Positions 1 to 8,969 of a stretch of DNA of 64,000 bases are shown here, piece after piece (position 1 is the stretch's first letter; each line of letters opens with the position of its first letter). Under the pieces are notes generated by a model. It was not told the origin of the DNA. It saw only the letters and a program-made list of their open reading frames with translations, and searched no databases. The DNA is from Pseudomonadota bacterium. Lineage in GTDB: Bacteria; Desulfobacterota; Desulfobacteria; Desulfobacterales; RPRI01. The stretch covers positions 1-64,000 of the forward strand of contig JAHIFE010000175.1 of NCBI GenBank assembly GCA_018901125.1, written 5' to 3'. Both the position numbers and the translations under genes were made by a program.

Positions 1-1
1 A

Positions 2-235
2 AGTCTTAATTTTTCACAAAATTTTGATGAAGGATATGAGCAATTTAAAATCGGTGTTCTTCTTAAGCAGGCCCGCCTTGAGGCAGGTCTTACCCAGCAA
101 GAAGTTGCTGACATATTAAACACTAAAAAATCTGCTATTTCTCGAATTGAAAATCATGCTGAAGATATCCGTCTCTCAACCTTAGTGAATTACGCACATG
201 CAGTTGGTAAAAGCCTTCAACTCAAGGTAGACTGA
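2..235 (+). CDS. XRE-family HTH protein, antitoxin-like (5' partial)
   Basis: The reading frame is open from the first bases of the window to a TGA at 233-235, giving 77 residues with no start, so the gene begins outside. The residues around [15 protein letters not shown] and the following [10 protein letters not shown] form a typical Cro/C1 helix-turn-helix. The short length and the C-terminus ending in LQLKVD are typical of HigA/RelB-type antitoxins, which bind their own operator and neutralise a toxin usually encoded just upstream. The toxin cannot be seen here. Could also be a stand-alone XRE regulator. Confidence 0.7.
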   Translation, partial: SLNFSQNFDEGYEQFKIGVLLKQARLEAGLTQQEVADILNTKKSAISRIENHAEDIRLSTLVNYAHAVGKSLQLKVD

Positions 236-252
236 TTACAGTGAACAAATCA

Positions 253-379
253 TTTGAAAGGGAGCGGGAAAAACTGCGGCTTTTTTATACGGCGTCGGTA
301 AGAGTTAATTTCTGTGCTCTATAGCTGAAAGAGTTTCGCGTTTCCCGCCCCTTCCATTCTATCGTTACTCTCTTTCAAA
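253..379. repeat. Inverted-repeat region downstream of the XRE gene
   Basis: An inner arm GGGAGCGGGAAA (260-271) faces TTTCCCGCCCC (341-351), and outer arms TTTGAAAG (253-260) and CTTTCAAA (372-379) also pair. The structure could end the upstream transcript or be a small extragenic palindrome. No coding potential was seen in 236-649 apart from this and the direct repeat at 428-498. Confidence 0.4.
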
Positions 380-427
380 CTATAATTCTCAATTTCGATT
401 GCTAACCAACATTAAGGACTTTTAGGT

Positions 428-498
428 GAAGACAGCAATTTTGGCAGTTTGGTGATCTTGAAAAATGTTAATGCTGTTTTTTTATTGAATCCTTCCTT
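428..498 (+). repeat. Direct repeat copy A (71 bp)
   Basis: An ungapped alignment by eye with 1472-1542 gives roughly 80% identity over 71 bases; both begin GAAGA and share the block ending in AATCCTTCCT. The two copies bracket the zinc-ribbon/PH gene at 650-1312. Neither copy holds a recognisable gene. Confidence 0.55.
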
Positions 499-649
499 GA
501 TGCAAATATAACAAATTCACAAAACTAGTAGATTTCTATCACAAATCATGATATCGAAATCCCCAAACTAATCAGAAAAGAAAACATCGGCATTGAACAG
601 TTAACCGTCTAAGAACATAAATTGGTGTGCAAGAACGGAGAAACCAAAG

Positions 650-1312
650 ATGAACCAAAGCGAAAAGAAATGCCCATACTGTGGAGAGATGATCAGGGCG
701 GAGGCAATCAAGTGTCGATTTTGTAAGGAGCATCTTGAAACACCTGCTGGGGGGTGCTTTGCAGGCGGCGAACGCGCCCGTCAAACCCCTCAAGGGCATG
801 CCATTGGAACAGACACAGAAGTGTTTTTTGAGGGCACTATTTCTCGCTTCGCATTGGTTAGCCCCACCATAGGCATGGTTTTAGGGGTCTCCATCGCAAT
901 TATTATTGTTTCTTTGGGTCAGTCAGCTACGGGTGGGTCTGAATTCGCCAAAGTACTCGTACTGTTTGGTATTGGTGTGGGTATAATCGCGCTGTTGTAT
1001 TGGATTTACAAATGGCTTGACCTAAAAAACAAAGTGTTCCGTATTACAAATGATCGCGTTGAGCTTGAACACGGGATACTCTCGAAAGCTGTGCGCAATA
1101 TGGATATGTGGAGAGTTCAAGACATCACATTTAATCAGAGTTTGATTCAGCGAATTCTTGGCTTGGGGCGGGTAGTCATATTGTCGTCCGACAAAGACAC
1201 CCCAGTACTCGAAGTCGGTCCGATTTACAACGCAAGATACCTATATGACAAGCTTAAAAAGGCCCAGCTTGAAGCCGACAGAAGACGTGGTGTCGTCCAT
1301 ATTGAGCAATAG
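650..1312 (+). CDS. Zinc-ribbon and bacterial PH-domain membrane protein
   Basis: A 220-residue protein. Residues 9-25 carry two CxxC pairs (CPYCGEM and CRFCKEH), a double zinc ribbon. Two hydrophobic helices follow at about 72-95 and 103-122. The C-terminal part, about 128-210 ([29 protein letters not shown]), is a bacterial PH-like domain of the bPH_2/YdbS type. Such proteins sit in the inner membrane with the PH domain in the cytoplasm; their function is poorly defined. The ATG at 650 follows a GGAG at 640. It stands alone, between two imperfect direct repeats, suggesting it may have moved as a unit. The family call is firm, the role is not. Confidence 0.8.
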   Translation: MNQSEKKCPYCGEMIRAEAIKCRFCKEHLETPAGGCFAGGERARQTPQGHAIGTDTEVFFEGTISRFALVSPTIGMVLGVSIAIIIVSLGQSATGGSEFAKVLVLFGIGVGIIALLYWIYKWLDLKNKVFRITNDRVELEHGILSKAVRNMDMWRVQDITFNQSLIQRILGLGRVVILSSDKDTPVLEVGPIYNARYLYDKLKKAQLEADRRRGVVHIEQ

Positions 1313-1471
1313 GTAAATATTTAAATCTGTTATTAATTACATAAATATTTTTTAAAATCGTTTGTTTGTAGCATATTAACCCGAAGCTACATACCGAGTT
1401 ATTAATGGAAGAAACGTGCTTTTTCAATATGGTCTATATAAAATAGTGGAAGTGTAGTTTCTTAGGAGGTG

Positions 1472-1542
1472 GAAGAATACGATTTTGGCGGTTTGGAGAT
1501 CTCAATAAATCTTAATGCAGGTTATTTATTAAATCCTTCCTG
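1472..1542 (+). repeat. Direct repeat copy B (71 bp)
   Basis: Partner of the copy at 428-498, same orientation, about 80% identical by eye. The rest of 1313-1742 holds no gene I can support. Confidence 0.55.
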
Positions 1543-1742
1543 TAACAAAGCGTGCGACAAATTTGCCAGGCATACAATCTTTCAAGCGGTATTCAATATT
1601 AGCTGCTGGCATATTGATTGCTGTTAATCGGCGTGGCAGGCAACAAAATGGCTTCCCGGTTGATCAACGAAAAGATTACAGGGAAACTTGTCACCCGAGG
1701 GCCCACATTACTGTATTGGTGTACTAAAAAGACGGAGAAGCA

Positions 1743-2960
1743 TTAAAAATAATAGCCTAATGAGATCTGCACGTATTGGTCGGCCTTAAATTCCACAAGC
1801 GGATCTCTATCATCAACATTAGCCACTCCACGTATTTCCGCCGCTAATTTGAACGAATTGCCCAGGCGGCGGCTGGCCTCTAAGTAATAAGAACGCGAAC
1901 TGTATTTAGTATCCTGAATCAAAGCAGCAAGAACCTCCGTGGACTGCATATCATTAAAAGACAACCGCACACCCGCCGCGATGTCGCGGTTCATGGTCTT
2001 AAATTCGCGTTCATCATAGAGATATTCCCCGAATACTCCAAAATCAGTCCCGGATAAAGCAATGTTTTCAAAAGTATATTCAAAACCGGTTGCCGATGCG
2101 AAAAAATTATCTGTCTGCCCGGAACGATGTATAGCCTCCAATTTCAAGAGCCATCCCCCAATGGTACATTGTATGTCCATTCCGATCTGATTAGTAATTT
2201 CATAGATAGGGATTAATTCACGTTCTCCGCGGCTGTCGAGCGTAAACACAGAGGAGTCGAACCGCGGTTCCCTGCTTGTACCGTAGAAATCCGAAATCCC
2301 AATGTCCCACGGACCAATTGTTTTGGACCAACGCACAGCAAAATCTGTATGCCATTGCTTCGCGTCCGATTCATAAACTGCCTTGTCGTTACTGATTAAA
2401 ACAGAGGACCCTGGACGCCCATCCCTGCCGGGAAAAGTCCTTTCGCGGAATGCGGGCAAAACAAAAAGATTTAAATTACCCCAGTTCTGAATCAAGGTCA
2501 AATTAATCATGGGCTGTCCCAGTAGATCTTCCTCGTCGGGATTTTCGACCATATCGACTTGATTGATAATATTGACCAGGTGAACTGTCTCCGTTACCCC
2601 CCAGAAAACTTTGTCAATCCCGATGCGCAATTCCCATTGGCCACCGACTTTTTGCCACTTCAATTCACGGATATCCAAATGAGTCCGTTGCGGATCATTT
2701 TGGTCAAGCCTCACAAAAGGGATAAATGAGATGCTGTCGCGGGAATTGGCAAAAAGATGGTATAATTTTGGTTCAAAGGCTACAGAGAGATTGTGTTTTT
2801 CCAAATTGTCGCGGACAGGAGATTCAAAGAAATAGCGGTATTCCGCAGTCACATTCCCAGAAAGCTCAAGGGCATGCACGTTGGAACAAATGATAAAAAA
2901 CATGCCCAGAGCCAACAAAAGCGCCGTAAGCGGATTTAGCAAAAATATTCGCAACATCAT
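1743..2960 (-). CDS. Outer-membrane beta-barrel protein of an MMPL/LolA-like export operon
   Basis: A 405-residue protein with an N-terminal signal peptide (hydrophobic stretch about 10-28, then VHALELSGN). The rest is rich in alternating aromatic/polar strands and ends in an aromatic residue (LGYYF), the usual C-terminal signature of an outer-membrane barrel. It starts in a TAATG overlap with the LolA-like gene and is the last gene of a three-gene minus-strand operon. RND/MMPL exporter, LolA-like protein and barrel is a recurrent trio in Desulfobacterota and hydrocarbon- or steroid-using Proteobacteria, thought to move lipids or hydrophobic compounds to or from the outer membrane. Similar in style to DUF1302-type barrels; exact family uncertain. 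Confidence 0.65.
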   Translation of the reverse strand: MMLRIFLLNPLTALLLALGMFFIICSNVHALELSGNVTAEYRYFFESPVRDNLEKHNLSVAFEPKLYHLFANSRDSISFIPFVRLDQNDPQRTHLDIRELKWQKVGGQWELRIGIDKVFWGVTETVHLVNIINQVDMVENPDEEDLLGQPMINLTLIQNWGNLNLFVLPAFRERTFPGRDGRPGSSVLISNDKAVYESDAKQWHTDFAVRWSKTIGPWDIGISDFYGTSREPRFDSSVFTLDSRGERELIPIYEITNQIGMDIQCTIGGWLLKLEAIHRSGQTDNFFASATGFEYTFENIALSGTDFGVFGEYLYDEREFKTMNRDIAAGVRLSFNDMQSTEVLAALIQDTKYSSRSYYLEASRRLGNSFKLAAEIRGVANVDDRDPLVEFKADQYVQISLGYYF

Positions 2961-3766
2961 TAGTTAGACCGTTTCAAGGCATTTTGATCAAAATCCCGCT
3001 CTGTCAGGCCAAGCCTGAAACGGTATTTATCATAAGTTAATATAGTACTCCTGTTTTCCAGATGGTTTTGCATCTCCATGCGCATTGACCGCCAGTATTT
3101 TCCAAGAAATTGTTTGTATTCTTTCAATAACAAGGTCTTATAAAATTTATCCCCGCGATTATAATAATCAATTTTTAGAACCCGGTATTCCAACGTGTCA
3201 TGCCAGACTATCATACGTTTATAACCGGAATGTTCATACGCCGGTACCCATTCCGACACGAAACAATCCATACCTGCGAATTGTTCGTTGCGGAGATACT
3301 TGTAGGTATATTTTCTAATGTCATTAGTACTGCTGAAATCCTCAAAGGAAAATTCGCTGCCCATAAAGGCCCCTGATTTATTATTGGACGCGATTCTTTT
3401 TACTCTCTTGAGAGCCGGCATATAAAGCCATTGATCATCAGGGTCAATGCCGTGGCTATAGGTCAGCAAAGCCATGCCCTTAACATCTGCCGGTTCGTCG
3501 AATATGCTCAAGGACCAGTCGCCGTCGTTATGGCGTTCCAAGGTGCGTACGCGCATACGGCGCTTCACCGAACTGCCATGTTCATTGACAAGCGTCATGG
3601 TAAAGACTTCTTCGCTGTCGCCGAATCCTTCGTCGCGGCGGTCAGCCTCGCGGGCAATGGTAAGTCCTTTGTCTTCTGCAAACAATAATTTTGATTCTGC
3701 CGCACATATGGCCATAAAGCTTAATGCGGATATCAGCGTAACGAAAAAGAGTTTTGACACTTTCAT
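2960..3766 (-). CDS. LolA-like outer-membrane lipoprotein-sorting protein
   Basis: A 268-residue periplasmic protein with an N-terminal signal sequence (about 1-30). Segments such as RRMRVRTLERHNDGDWSLSI, DDQWLYMPALKRVKRI and GSEFSFEDFS are typical of the LolA-like family annotated as outer membrane lipoprotein-sorting protein. These fold as an open beta-barrel that holds a lipid or hydrophobic ligand. It is encoded between an RND/MMPL transporter (24 bases upstream) and an outer-membrane barrel (overlapping), so it probably ferries the transporter's substrate across the periplasm. It is not the classical LolA, which is shorter and not linked to MMPL. Confidence 0.8.
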   Translation of the reverse strand: MKVSKLFFVTLISALSFMAICAAESKLLFAEDKGLTIAREADRRDEGFGDSEEVFTMTLVNEHGSSVKRRMRVRTLERHNDGDWSLSIFDEPADVKGMALLTYSHGIDPDDQWLYMPALKRVKRIASNNKSGAFMGSEFSFEDFSSTNDIRKYTYKYLRNEQFAGMDCFVSEWVPAYEHSGYKRMIVWHDTLEYRVLKIDYYNRGDKFYKTLLLKEYKQFLGKYWRSMRMEMQNHLENRSTILTYDKYRFRLGLTERDFDQNALKRSN

Positions 3767-3790
3767 CTTGCCGCCTCCCCAGTGTGTTGC

Positions 3791-6193
3791 CTATTCTACC
3801 TGAAACTCCTTGCCAAACGGTTTAAACGTATAAATTATAACCGGTGTTAAAAACAAATCGGCAATCATGGCGGTAAAAACAGTAATGGCTAATATAACGC
3901 CGAAACTTGCCAGCACCGCGAGTTGCGAACTTAGATAGACAAGGAAGGAACAGAACAACACTACCGAAAAAATTATCACGGCATTCCCAACTGATTTTAT
4001 GCTGTTATCTGCCGCCTCGCGGTAATTGCCACAGCGCAAAAATTCCATCCTCATCCGCGTCACAAGATGAACGGTATCGTCAACCGATATTCCGATGGCA
4101 ACCGTTGCAATCATGACGCGGAAATAATCCAGATTCATTCCCATCCAGCCCATCGCGCCGAGAGTCATAAACACCGGCAGAAGGTTAGGAATCATGGCCA
4201 GCAGGCCGACCTTAACGGAACGGAATACCGCAATCAGAAAGCAAATAATCATCAATATGGCAATAAAATATCCTTTAGTCTGGCTGCTGGCAATATAATC
4301 GGCCATCTTCACCCATAAATACCCGATGCCGGTCAATTCCACTTTCGCAGCCTTAATCTGATTCTTGTCCATATAATCCTGCATATCTTTGACAAGACCG
4401 GCAAGAATATCCGAATCGGTGAAAATTGTGCGCAATTCGAGTACCGTGCGGGAATAGTCCTTCGTCACATAATCCTCAAGTTCCTTGCCCCCGGACATCT
4501 CATACATCAACAGATACTGGGCGATCAGGTTACGATCTTCAGGAAGTTTATAATAGGCAGGATCTCCGCCGTGGAAACTCTGATTCATGTCTTTTAACGT
4601 ATCTACTATGGAATATGTCTTTTTAACGAGCTTGTTTTTATCCGCATAGGCCTGTAGCTTTTCCACCTGCTTCAGGACTTCCGAGTTCTTTATCCCGTCG
4701 GTTTGGCCGGTATCAAACACATAAGCCAAGTTCACCAGGCCACCCATGGCATTTTGCACGTAGGTTAGTGTCTTGCGGATCTCTGTATGTTCCTTGAACT
4801 CCTCAAGGAAATTAAAAGCGACTCTTAACTGCGAAATTCCGGCAAAGGAAAGCAGATACATTGCCGCGGCGGCTATTATTATTATGCGCGAATGCTTAAG
4901 ATTAAATGAAACCAGCCAATGCAGAAAGCGTTGCAACATATCGCTAATCGGGTGAGAATGTTCCTTCTCCGGCGCCGGCGCATTCTTGCCGAAAGAAAGG
5001 AAAACAATCAGCAACGTAATCGATATCCCAAAGGCAAAGAGCACGCCCGCGCCGCCGAATATGGCAAACTCGGATAACGCTTCCAGAGGCGATCCAGCCA
5101 TGGAAAAGAATCCGGCCGCCGTAGTCGTTGCGCAGACAAGGCTGGGAACGGCCACACTCACGAGGGTCTGTTTAATCGCTTCCCTGCGCTCCAGGCCTAT
5201 CGCCCGGTTATGCTTGAATTCAGCAAGAATATGAATGGATTGCGCCACTCCGATTGCAGTCAGCATTGTCGGGGTCATTAAAAACATGACGTCCATGGGA
5301 TAACCCATTAATCCCATAAAACCAACAGTGAAAACAAGGCTCAGCAAAACCAGCATAAGCGGCCCGATAAACCCGACAAACCACTTGCCGAAAAACAATA
5401 TCAGGATAATGCCGACAACAAGAAATGTCCAAAGGGTGAGCGATCCGGTTTCCGAGCCGAGAACCTTATTGTAGGTCGTATTCATGGGCACGTCGCCGGT
5501 ATAATAATATTTAATACCCTGATACTCCGGCCGGGCTAAAATCTCCCTTATCTTCATGTCACTGACCTGTGGATAAAGATTATCCATGCCATCGCCGCCC
5601 TTGGGATCGAGACGTAATCGCTCCGCCGGATCGGCACTCGACCTGGTCATTTCGATAACGATTGCGGCATTGGTTGCATCCTTGCTAATTAAGCCGCCGA
5701 TATAGATCGGTTTTTTCATCACGATGTCGCGCGTCTTCAGCAACTCTGCCTGGGTCTTGGGAAAATCCAGCAGCAATTCGTGTATTTCTATGGTATCGCC
5801 CTTCGCCTCAATAAATTCCACGTTAGCGAGACTAGTAACTTCGCTGACAAAAGGAACTTCATTTTCCAGTGCCTCAGTCAAATGGGCGATTTTTTTCATG
5901 ACATCGATATCGAACGGCCCGTAAGGCTTGTCCGGGGCGTTATAGAGAATATAGCTGAGTTCGTCAGAACCAAAATCTTTCTGATAGTTCTTGTAGTAGG
6001 TAAAAGTGGGATCGTTTTTATCAAAATAAGAATCAAAACTGTTGTCCTTGTGCAATTTCCCTGCAAAGTACAAACTTATGGCGATCAGAAATACATAAAA
6101 GATGACAACGGTCCAGCGGTGATCGAAAATCCATTCGCCCAGACGTCCAAATCCCATGCCGATTTTTTTCAGGTAATCGTTATTTTTTTGCAT
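3791..6193 (-). CDS. RND superfamily (MMPL-type) transporter
   Basis: An 800-residue inner-membrane protein in the two-half RND arrangement: one transmembrane helix near 28-45, a periplasmic domain, a five-helix bundle at about 250-420, another single helix near 440, a second periplasmic domain, and a final bundle at about 640-785. The segments TIGVAQSIHILAEF and GISVDDTVHLVTRM are the conserved fourth-helix sequences of the MMPL branch; the aspartates in the second belong to the proton relay. Start ATG at 6193 follows AAGGAG. First gene of the operon with the LolA-like and barrel proteins; probably exports or imports a hydrophobic compound. Confidence 0.85.
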   Translation of the reverse strand: MQKNNDYLKKIGMGFGRLGEWIFDHRWTVVIFYVFLIAISLYFAGKLHKDNSFDSYFDKNDPTFTYYKNYQKDFGSDELSYILYNAPDKPYGPFDIDVMKKIAHLTEALENEVPFVSEVTSLANVEFIEAKGDTIEIHELLLDFPKTQAELLKTRDIVMKKPIYIGGLISKDATNAAIVIEMTRSSADPAERLRLDPKGGDGMDNLYPQVSDMKIREILARPEYQGIKYYYTGDVPMNTTYNKVLGSETGSLTLWTFLVVGIILILFFGKWFVGFIGPLMLVLLSLVFTVGFMGLMGYPMDVMFLMTPTMLTAIGVAQSIHILAEFKHNRAIGLERREAIKQTLVSVAVPSLVCATTTAAGFFSMAGSPLEALSEFAIFGGAGVLFAFGISITLLIVFLSFGKNAPAPEKEHSHPISDMLQRFLHWLVSFNLKHSRIIIIAAAAMYLLSFAGISQLRVAFNFLEEFKEHTEIRKTLTYVQNAMGGLVNLAYVFDTGQTDGIKNSEVLKQVEKLQAYADKNKLVKKTYSIVDTLKDMNQSFHGGDPAYYKLPEDRNLIAQYLLMYEMSGGKELEDYVTKDYSRTVLELRTIFTDSDILAGLVKDMQDYMDKNQIKAAKVELTGIGYLWVKMADYIASSQTKGYFIAILMIICFLIAVFRSVKVGLLAMIPNLLPVFMTLGAMGWMGMNLDYFRVMIATVAIGISVDDTVHLVTRMRMEFLRCGNYREAADNSIKSVGNAVIIFSVVLFCSFLVYLSSQLAVLASFGVILAITVFTAMIADLFLTPVIIYTFKPFGKEFQVE

Positions 6194-6334
6194 AATCTCT
6201 CCTTTGAAGATAGCCCCATAGGGGAAAAAACTGGAATTGAAAATCTGAAACTGAGGTTAGCTTTTGTTTTAATACAATAATAGATATCGTATATCAATAA
6301 AATTATACATAATTTCCATTTCGGTAAAACTTTC

Positions 6335-7038
6335 ATGGATGCGGTGAACATCACCATCGACAAGACCTATTGTACCTCTCACTCAGAATTTATTCCTGGC
6401 GAATATGTGCAGCTGGCTATTAGTGATAACGGTTGCGGTATGGATAAGAAAATTTTGTCACATCTTTTTGAGCCATTCTTCACGACCAAAGGGATAGGCA
6501 AAGGCACGGAGCTTAGTTTTCCCACGGTTTATGGCATCTTCAAGCAGAATAACGGCTTTATCAATGTTTACAGCGAGCCAGGCAGGGAACGACTTTTAGG
6601 ATATTTCCACCCAGGTACGTGGGTAAAGCCGATCGGGCTCTGCCGGAATGTACACATGGGGTAACCCTGCGTGGTAAAGAGACGATTCTCTTGGCGGAGG
6701 ACAACCCTGACATTCTGAGTATGACCAAGTTGATGCTCGAAGGACAGGTTGCACAGTTATTGCTACAAAGCAATCATAGAGAAGCCATCCGCCTGGCCCG
6801 TGAGCATGCTATTGAGATCGACCTACTCATAACCGATGTGGTGATGCCCGAAATGAGCGGGCTGGATCTGGTTAAATCTCTGCTGGACCTCTATCCCAAT
6901 TTCAAGCATCTGTTCACATCGGGGTTCGCGGCAGATATAATTGCTCACAATGGTGTGTTTGATGAGAGAGTGAATATCATCCAGAAGCCCTTTGGCATTA
7001 AGAACTTAGCCGCGAAAGTCCGTGAGGTGTTGGATTAG
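6335..7038 (+). pseudogene. Remnant of a hybrid histidine kinase/response regulator
   Basis: The first frame (6335-6590) encodes the end of a HATPase domain: ISDNGCGMDKKILSHLFEPF and FFTTKGIGKGTE, then NNGFINVYSEPG. The next frame (about 6589-7038) continues TTFRIFPPRYVGKA and then a full receiver domain (ETILLAEDNPDILSM, phosphoacceptor region LLITDVVMPEMSG, lysine in IQKPFG). The join at 6583-6592 is explained by loss of one base in the run ggcagggaacg. The kinase sensor, HisKA domain and N box are missing, and the G2 box is altered (GKGTEL instead of GTGLGL). It is a 5'-truncated, frameshifted copy; the receiver alone (6619-7038) could still be translated but lacks a clear ribosome site. 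Confidence 0.75.
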
Positions 7039-7381
7039 AAGTAGATGATGGCGTACCCAACATTACGAATAAAAATCATCGATTCTCAGTAAGGTTGCCA
7101 CTATTTGTTTGTAGATATACGTAGCAAAAAAGATTCGGTTTATTTGGCGGAAAAAGTTTGTTATATAAAAGGGAAATAAGGGATGTATTAATCTTTTAAA
7201 CTTGCTGGGAATCGTTCAAGCGCGCAGCCCGTATACCTCAGAATTTAAAAAAATTGTGTTAGGTTGCTTGAAACTATCCGTTCTCAGACAGGGGTAAGAA
7301 ACATAGTGATTGTCTCCGGAGGTGGTGTGAAAATCCAAAGTTGAACTTGATATTTTCACAAAAACAGGGTACTCTGCCGGC

Positions 7382-7921
7382 ATGATAAAAAGAGATATAA
7401 CTACAGAACTGCTTGAGGCCTCAGGCGAATACCCGGTGGTAACAGTATTCGGGCCGCGCCAATCGGGAAAAACTACGCTCGTTAAGATGGCTTTTCCCGG
7501 CAAATCATATTATTCTCTGGAAGATCCGGATGTGCTTATGGCTGCTGAAACAGATCCGGAGCAGACTTTTAGGGACCCATTACGTGGTGGCCTCTTTGAA
7601 AATCTGGTTATAACGGAAATTCTAAAAGGACATCTTAATTGCGGGAAGCATCCGGAACTCTTCTTTTACAGAGACACACACGGCAATGAAGTTGATTTAA
7701 TTATCAGAAATGGAAGAAAGCTGATTCCGGTTGAAATAAAATCAGCGGCAACCTTCACGCCCGACTTTCTTAGAGGTATTGAACAATTTCAAAAAACTGC
7801 CGGCGAAAGATGCGCACCTGGATTTGTTTGCTACAACGGCTCCTACGAATATACACTTAAAGGTATTCGTGTGTTGAATCCCATAAAAAATGGGAAGTTC
7901 GAAACAATTATATCTTCGTAA
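7382..7921 (+). pseudogene. Internally deleted AAA ATPase (DUF4143 family)
   Basis: The 179-residue frame starts with the family's AAA N-terminus, including a Walker A motif GPRQSGKTT at about 25-33, and ends with the DUF4143 C-terminal half (LFENLVITEILKGHLN, FFYRDTHGNEVDLIIRNG, PVEIKSA, the last resembling a nuclease-like core). Intact members are about 380-400 residues. Here the sequence jumps at about residue 62 (TFRDPLRGGLFEN) from the beginning of the ATPase domain to the C-terminal domain, so Walker B, the sensor residues and the winged helix are missing. The deletion is in frame. It is very unlikely to work as an ATPase. ATG at 7382 has no strong ribosome site. Confidence 0.75.
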
Positions 7922-7993
7922 AAAGTCCGGGAAAGTACTGGGATGTTGATATATTGAAAAGTTAAAAAACATCACAAAAACAATAAAAAGATA

Positions 7994-8905
7994 ATGATTT
8001 TAGAAAAAGAGAATAAGATGGGGAAAAATAATAACACGGAAAATAAAGATCCGCTCATCAACATGCTTAATGCTGCTACCAAAAATGATGATCATCTAAG
8101 TGAGTTAGCAAAACGGTTTGAAGATCTTAAACAAGATTGGCCTATTGAACACGCAAGGCGTATTTACAAAAAAATCGGGAATCATGAAAAATATCTTGAG
8201 CTCCGCTCACTAAAAATGCATTACGGTGCGGATTACTATGATTTAGCTTCATTTTATTGGGGAATCGGAGAAAAAGATAAAGCCATTAATACTGCTAAAA
8301 AAGGTATGGATTTAGCTGAAGGCAGAATGGATGAGCTAAGAATGTTCCTGGCTGAAAGGGCAAAAGAGGCAGGGGATCGGGAAACTTATTTGAAGTATTA
8401 TTTTTCTCAGAAAACAGATTGTCTTACGTTAACTTCTTATAAAGAATTTGAAGAAGAATGCCGAAAAGAAGAATGGGAAAAATACGAGGATAAGATACTT
8501 GACTTGTTGAAAAAAGATTTTAATATTCAGGCTGTAAAAATTCATTTGTATAGAAAAGAATATGAAAAGGCTCTTCAGTATTTTAAAACCCATTCCGGAT
8601 CTGCTTATTATTTTTCAGGTGATTCCGAGGTGTTTTCAGTAGCAAAAGAACTTGAAGCTCGATATCCAACGCAAATACTTTCATTTTATAAATTATCTAT
8701 TGGTAACCTTAACGTATCGGCATCAAGAAAAGTCTATTCTCAAAATGCCGAAGCAGTCGCAAGGGTTCGACGAGTCCTTGTTGATGTTATGAAAAGACCC
8801 GATGAATGGAAAAAATTCGCGTTGCCTATAAAATTAAACAATATTAAAAGACCTGCATTTCAGGAAGAGTTCTCAAGAATTATCCCTGATTGGTATAACT
8901 TATAA
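7994..8905 (+). CDS. Helical-repeat protein, resembles C-terminal region of SWIM-finger proteins
   Basis: A 303-residue soluble protein, almost entirely alpha-helical and rich in Lys/Glu/Tyr. Segments such as YYDLASFYWGIGEKDKAINT and MDELRMFLAERAKEAGDRE look like TPR-type helical pairs. The last part (KVYSQNAEAVARVRRVLVDV, then PAFQEEFSRIIPDW) resembles the C-terminal tail of long SWIM zinc-finger proteins, but no SWIM motif (CxCxnCxH) is present. It may be a free-standing version or the surviving end of a broken gene, since it follows two pseudogenes. ATG at 8018 is a possible later start. I do not know its function. Confidence 0.5.
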   Translation: MILEKENKMGKNNNTENKDPLINMLNAATKNDDHLSELAKRFEDLKQDWPIEHARRIYKKIGNHEKYLELRSLKMHYGADYYDLASFYWGIGEKDKAINTAKKGMDLAEGRMDELRMFLAERAKEAGDRETYLKYYFSQKTDCLTLTSYKEFEEECRKEEWEKYEDKILDLLKKDFNIQAVKIHLYRKEYEKALQYFKTHSGSAYYFSGDSEVFSVAKELEARYPTQILSFYKLSIGNLNVSASRKVYSQNAEAVARVRRVLVDVMKRPDEWKKFALPIKLNNIKRPAFQEEFSRIIPDWYNL

Positions 8906-8969
8906 AAGCTCCCCGCCGCAGGCAACTGGAAATGGGATTGCTATTGCAGTTTAATAAGCTCCGGACTTT

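Noticed and set aside
6583-6592. Frameshift in the kinase remnant as a sequencing error
   Set aside because: One lost base in a G run could be an error, but the missing front of the gene and altered ATP-binding motif show decay in any case.
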